From positions 2,317,501 to 2,381,500 of the forward strand of contig NZ_CP020814.1 in NCBI RefSeq assembly GCF_002109385.1: a DNA stretch of 64,000 nucleotides, in the 5' to 3' direction. Below are positions 63,732 through 64,000 of the stretch, piece by piece. This DNA is from Halalkalibacter krulwichiae (lineage in GTDB: Bacteria; Bacillota; Bacilli; Bacillales; Bacillaceae_D). Below the pieces are notes generated by a model. The model made no database searches. It worked only from the letters and a program-made list of their open reading frames with translations, and was not told the DNA's origin. Numbering within the stretch: position 1 is the stretch's first letter; every line of letters starts with the position of its first letter. A program made the position numbers and the translations under genes.

Positions 63732-64000
63732 TTAATTTGTCTGGATAAACATTTGAACCCACGCACCATGATAGAAGCCAACACCGATAGCATTATACTC
63801 CGGTTTTAAAATATTTTGTCTATGACCAGGTGAATTCATCCAATCTCTCATGACTTGTTCAGGGGTTGTTTGTCCTTTGGCAATATTTTCACCAGCTGAA
63901 CGATAACTAATTCCAAACGTTCGAAGCATGTCAAAAGGAGAACCATAGTTAGGACTATTATGCGAAAAATAATTTGCGTTAATTAAGTCCTCTGCCTTCT
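63732..64000 (-). CDS. CAP (SCP-like/YkwD) domain protein, C-terminal part
   Basis: The frame enters from beyond the window end. The visible 89 codons are the C-terminal part of a CAP domain: the SHNSPNYGSPFDML segment, GENIAKG (signature 2), and the block DWMNSPGHRQNILKPEYNAIGVG (signature 1). Related to Bacillus YkwD/YlbC-type extracellular proteins. The N-terminus with a possible signal peptide lies outside. Confidence 0.88.
   Translation of the reverse strand, partial: KAEDLINANYFSHNSPNYGSPFDMLRTFGISYRSAGENIAKGQTTPEQVMRDWMNSPGHRQNILKPEYNAIGVGFYHGAWVQMFIQTN

Overview
The window looks like a chromosomal segment of an AT-rich, endospore-forming member of the Bacillaceae. The support is two alpha/beta-type small acid-soluble spore proteins, a YjcZ-type peptide, a CotS-family protein and a DUF1360 protein, a textbook sigma-G promoter, strong AAGGAGG ribosome binding sites, a TPP riboswitch ahead of thiC and LexA-type (CGAAC/GTTCG) boxes. 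No rRNA, tRNA, CRISPR array, intact insertion sequence or phage module was seen. Species cannot be fixed from this window.

Layout. 0-5 kb: amine oxidase, ppaC, DUF2254 membrane protein, polysaccharide deacetylase. 5-7.3 kb: an orphan CstR-type repressor, then a LexA-controlled Y-family polymerase/YolD operon and a spore protein. 7.4-13.9 kb: secreted protein, a degenerate sigma-54-type activator, CotS-like protein, cupin, ABC ATPase, LOG-family hydrolase. 14-24.5 kb: a frameshifted class B penicillin-binding protein, MOSC protein, exoA, DDAH-family hydrolase, broken MBL hydrolase, broken YfhP-like protein, amino-acid permease and LysE exporter. 24.5-31 kb: YjcZ, pepF, ECF sigma/anti-sigma pair, aldehyde dehydrogenase with DUF779 partner. 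31-39.7 kb: thiC with riboswitch, 2-hydroxyacid dehydrogenase, several very small proteins, a NIPSNAP-Nudix fusion, a broken methyltransferase. 52.4-64 kb: DUF3900, pssA, AlaX-type editing protein, CBS protein, MFS exporter, 5'-3' exonuclease, zwf, MgtC-family protein, CAP-domain protein.

The most interesting part is 39.9-52.0 kb, a reactive-sulfur island in which all genes lie on the minus strand. It holds a TauE exporter, four stand-alone TusA carriers, two TusA-rhodanese fusions, two rhodanese-metallo-beta-lactamase (persulfide-dioxygenase-like) fusions, three DsrE-like proteins, a glutaredoxin, five further rhodanese-type loci, a DUF302 protein, a carbonic anhydrase/SulP transporter pair and a CstR repressor with Cys31/Cys60. 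The core TusA / rhodanese-MBL / DsrE / TusA-rhodanese / rhodanese block occurs twice. Seven 14-16 bp sites of the form ATACC-N6-GGTAT (plus one weaker site) lie in front of separate transcription units in the first half. The second block has none. An eighth copy of the motif precedes the orphan CstR gene 40 kb away. The genes suggest a CstR-controlled relay that takes sulfane sulfur from persulfides, passes it between TusA, DsrE and rhodanese carriers, oxidises it with the MBL enzymes and exports the products.

Six loci carry single-nucleotide-type frameshifts, mostly one base short at G4/C4 or T4 runs. That pattern fits sequencing or assembly error at least as well as true gene decay, so 'pseudogene' labels at those loci are provisional.
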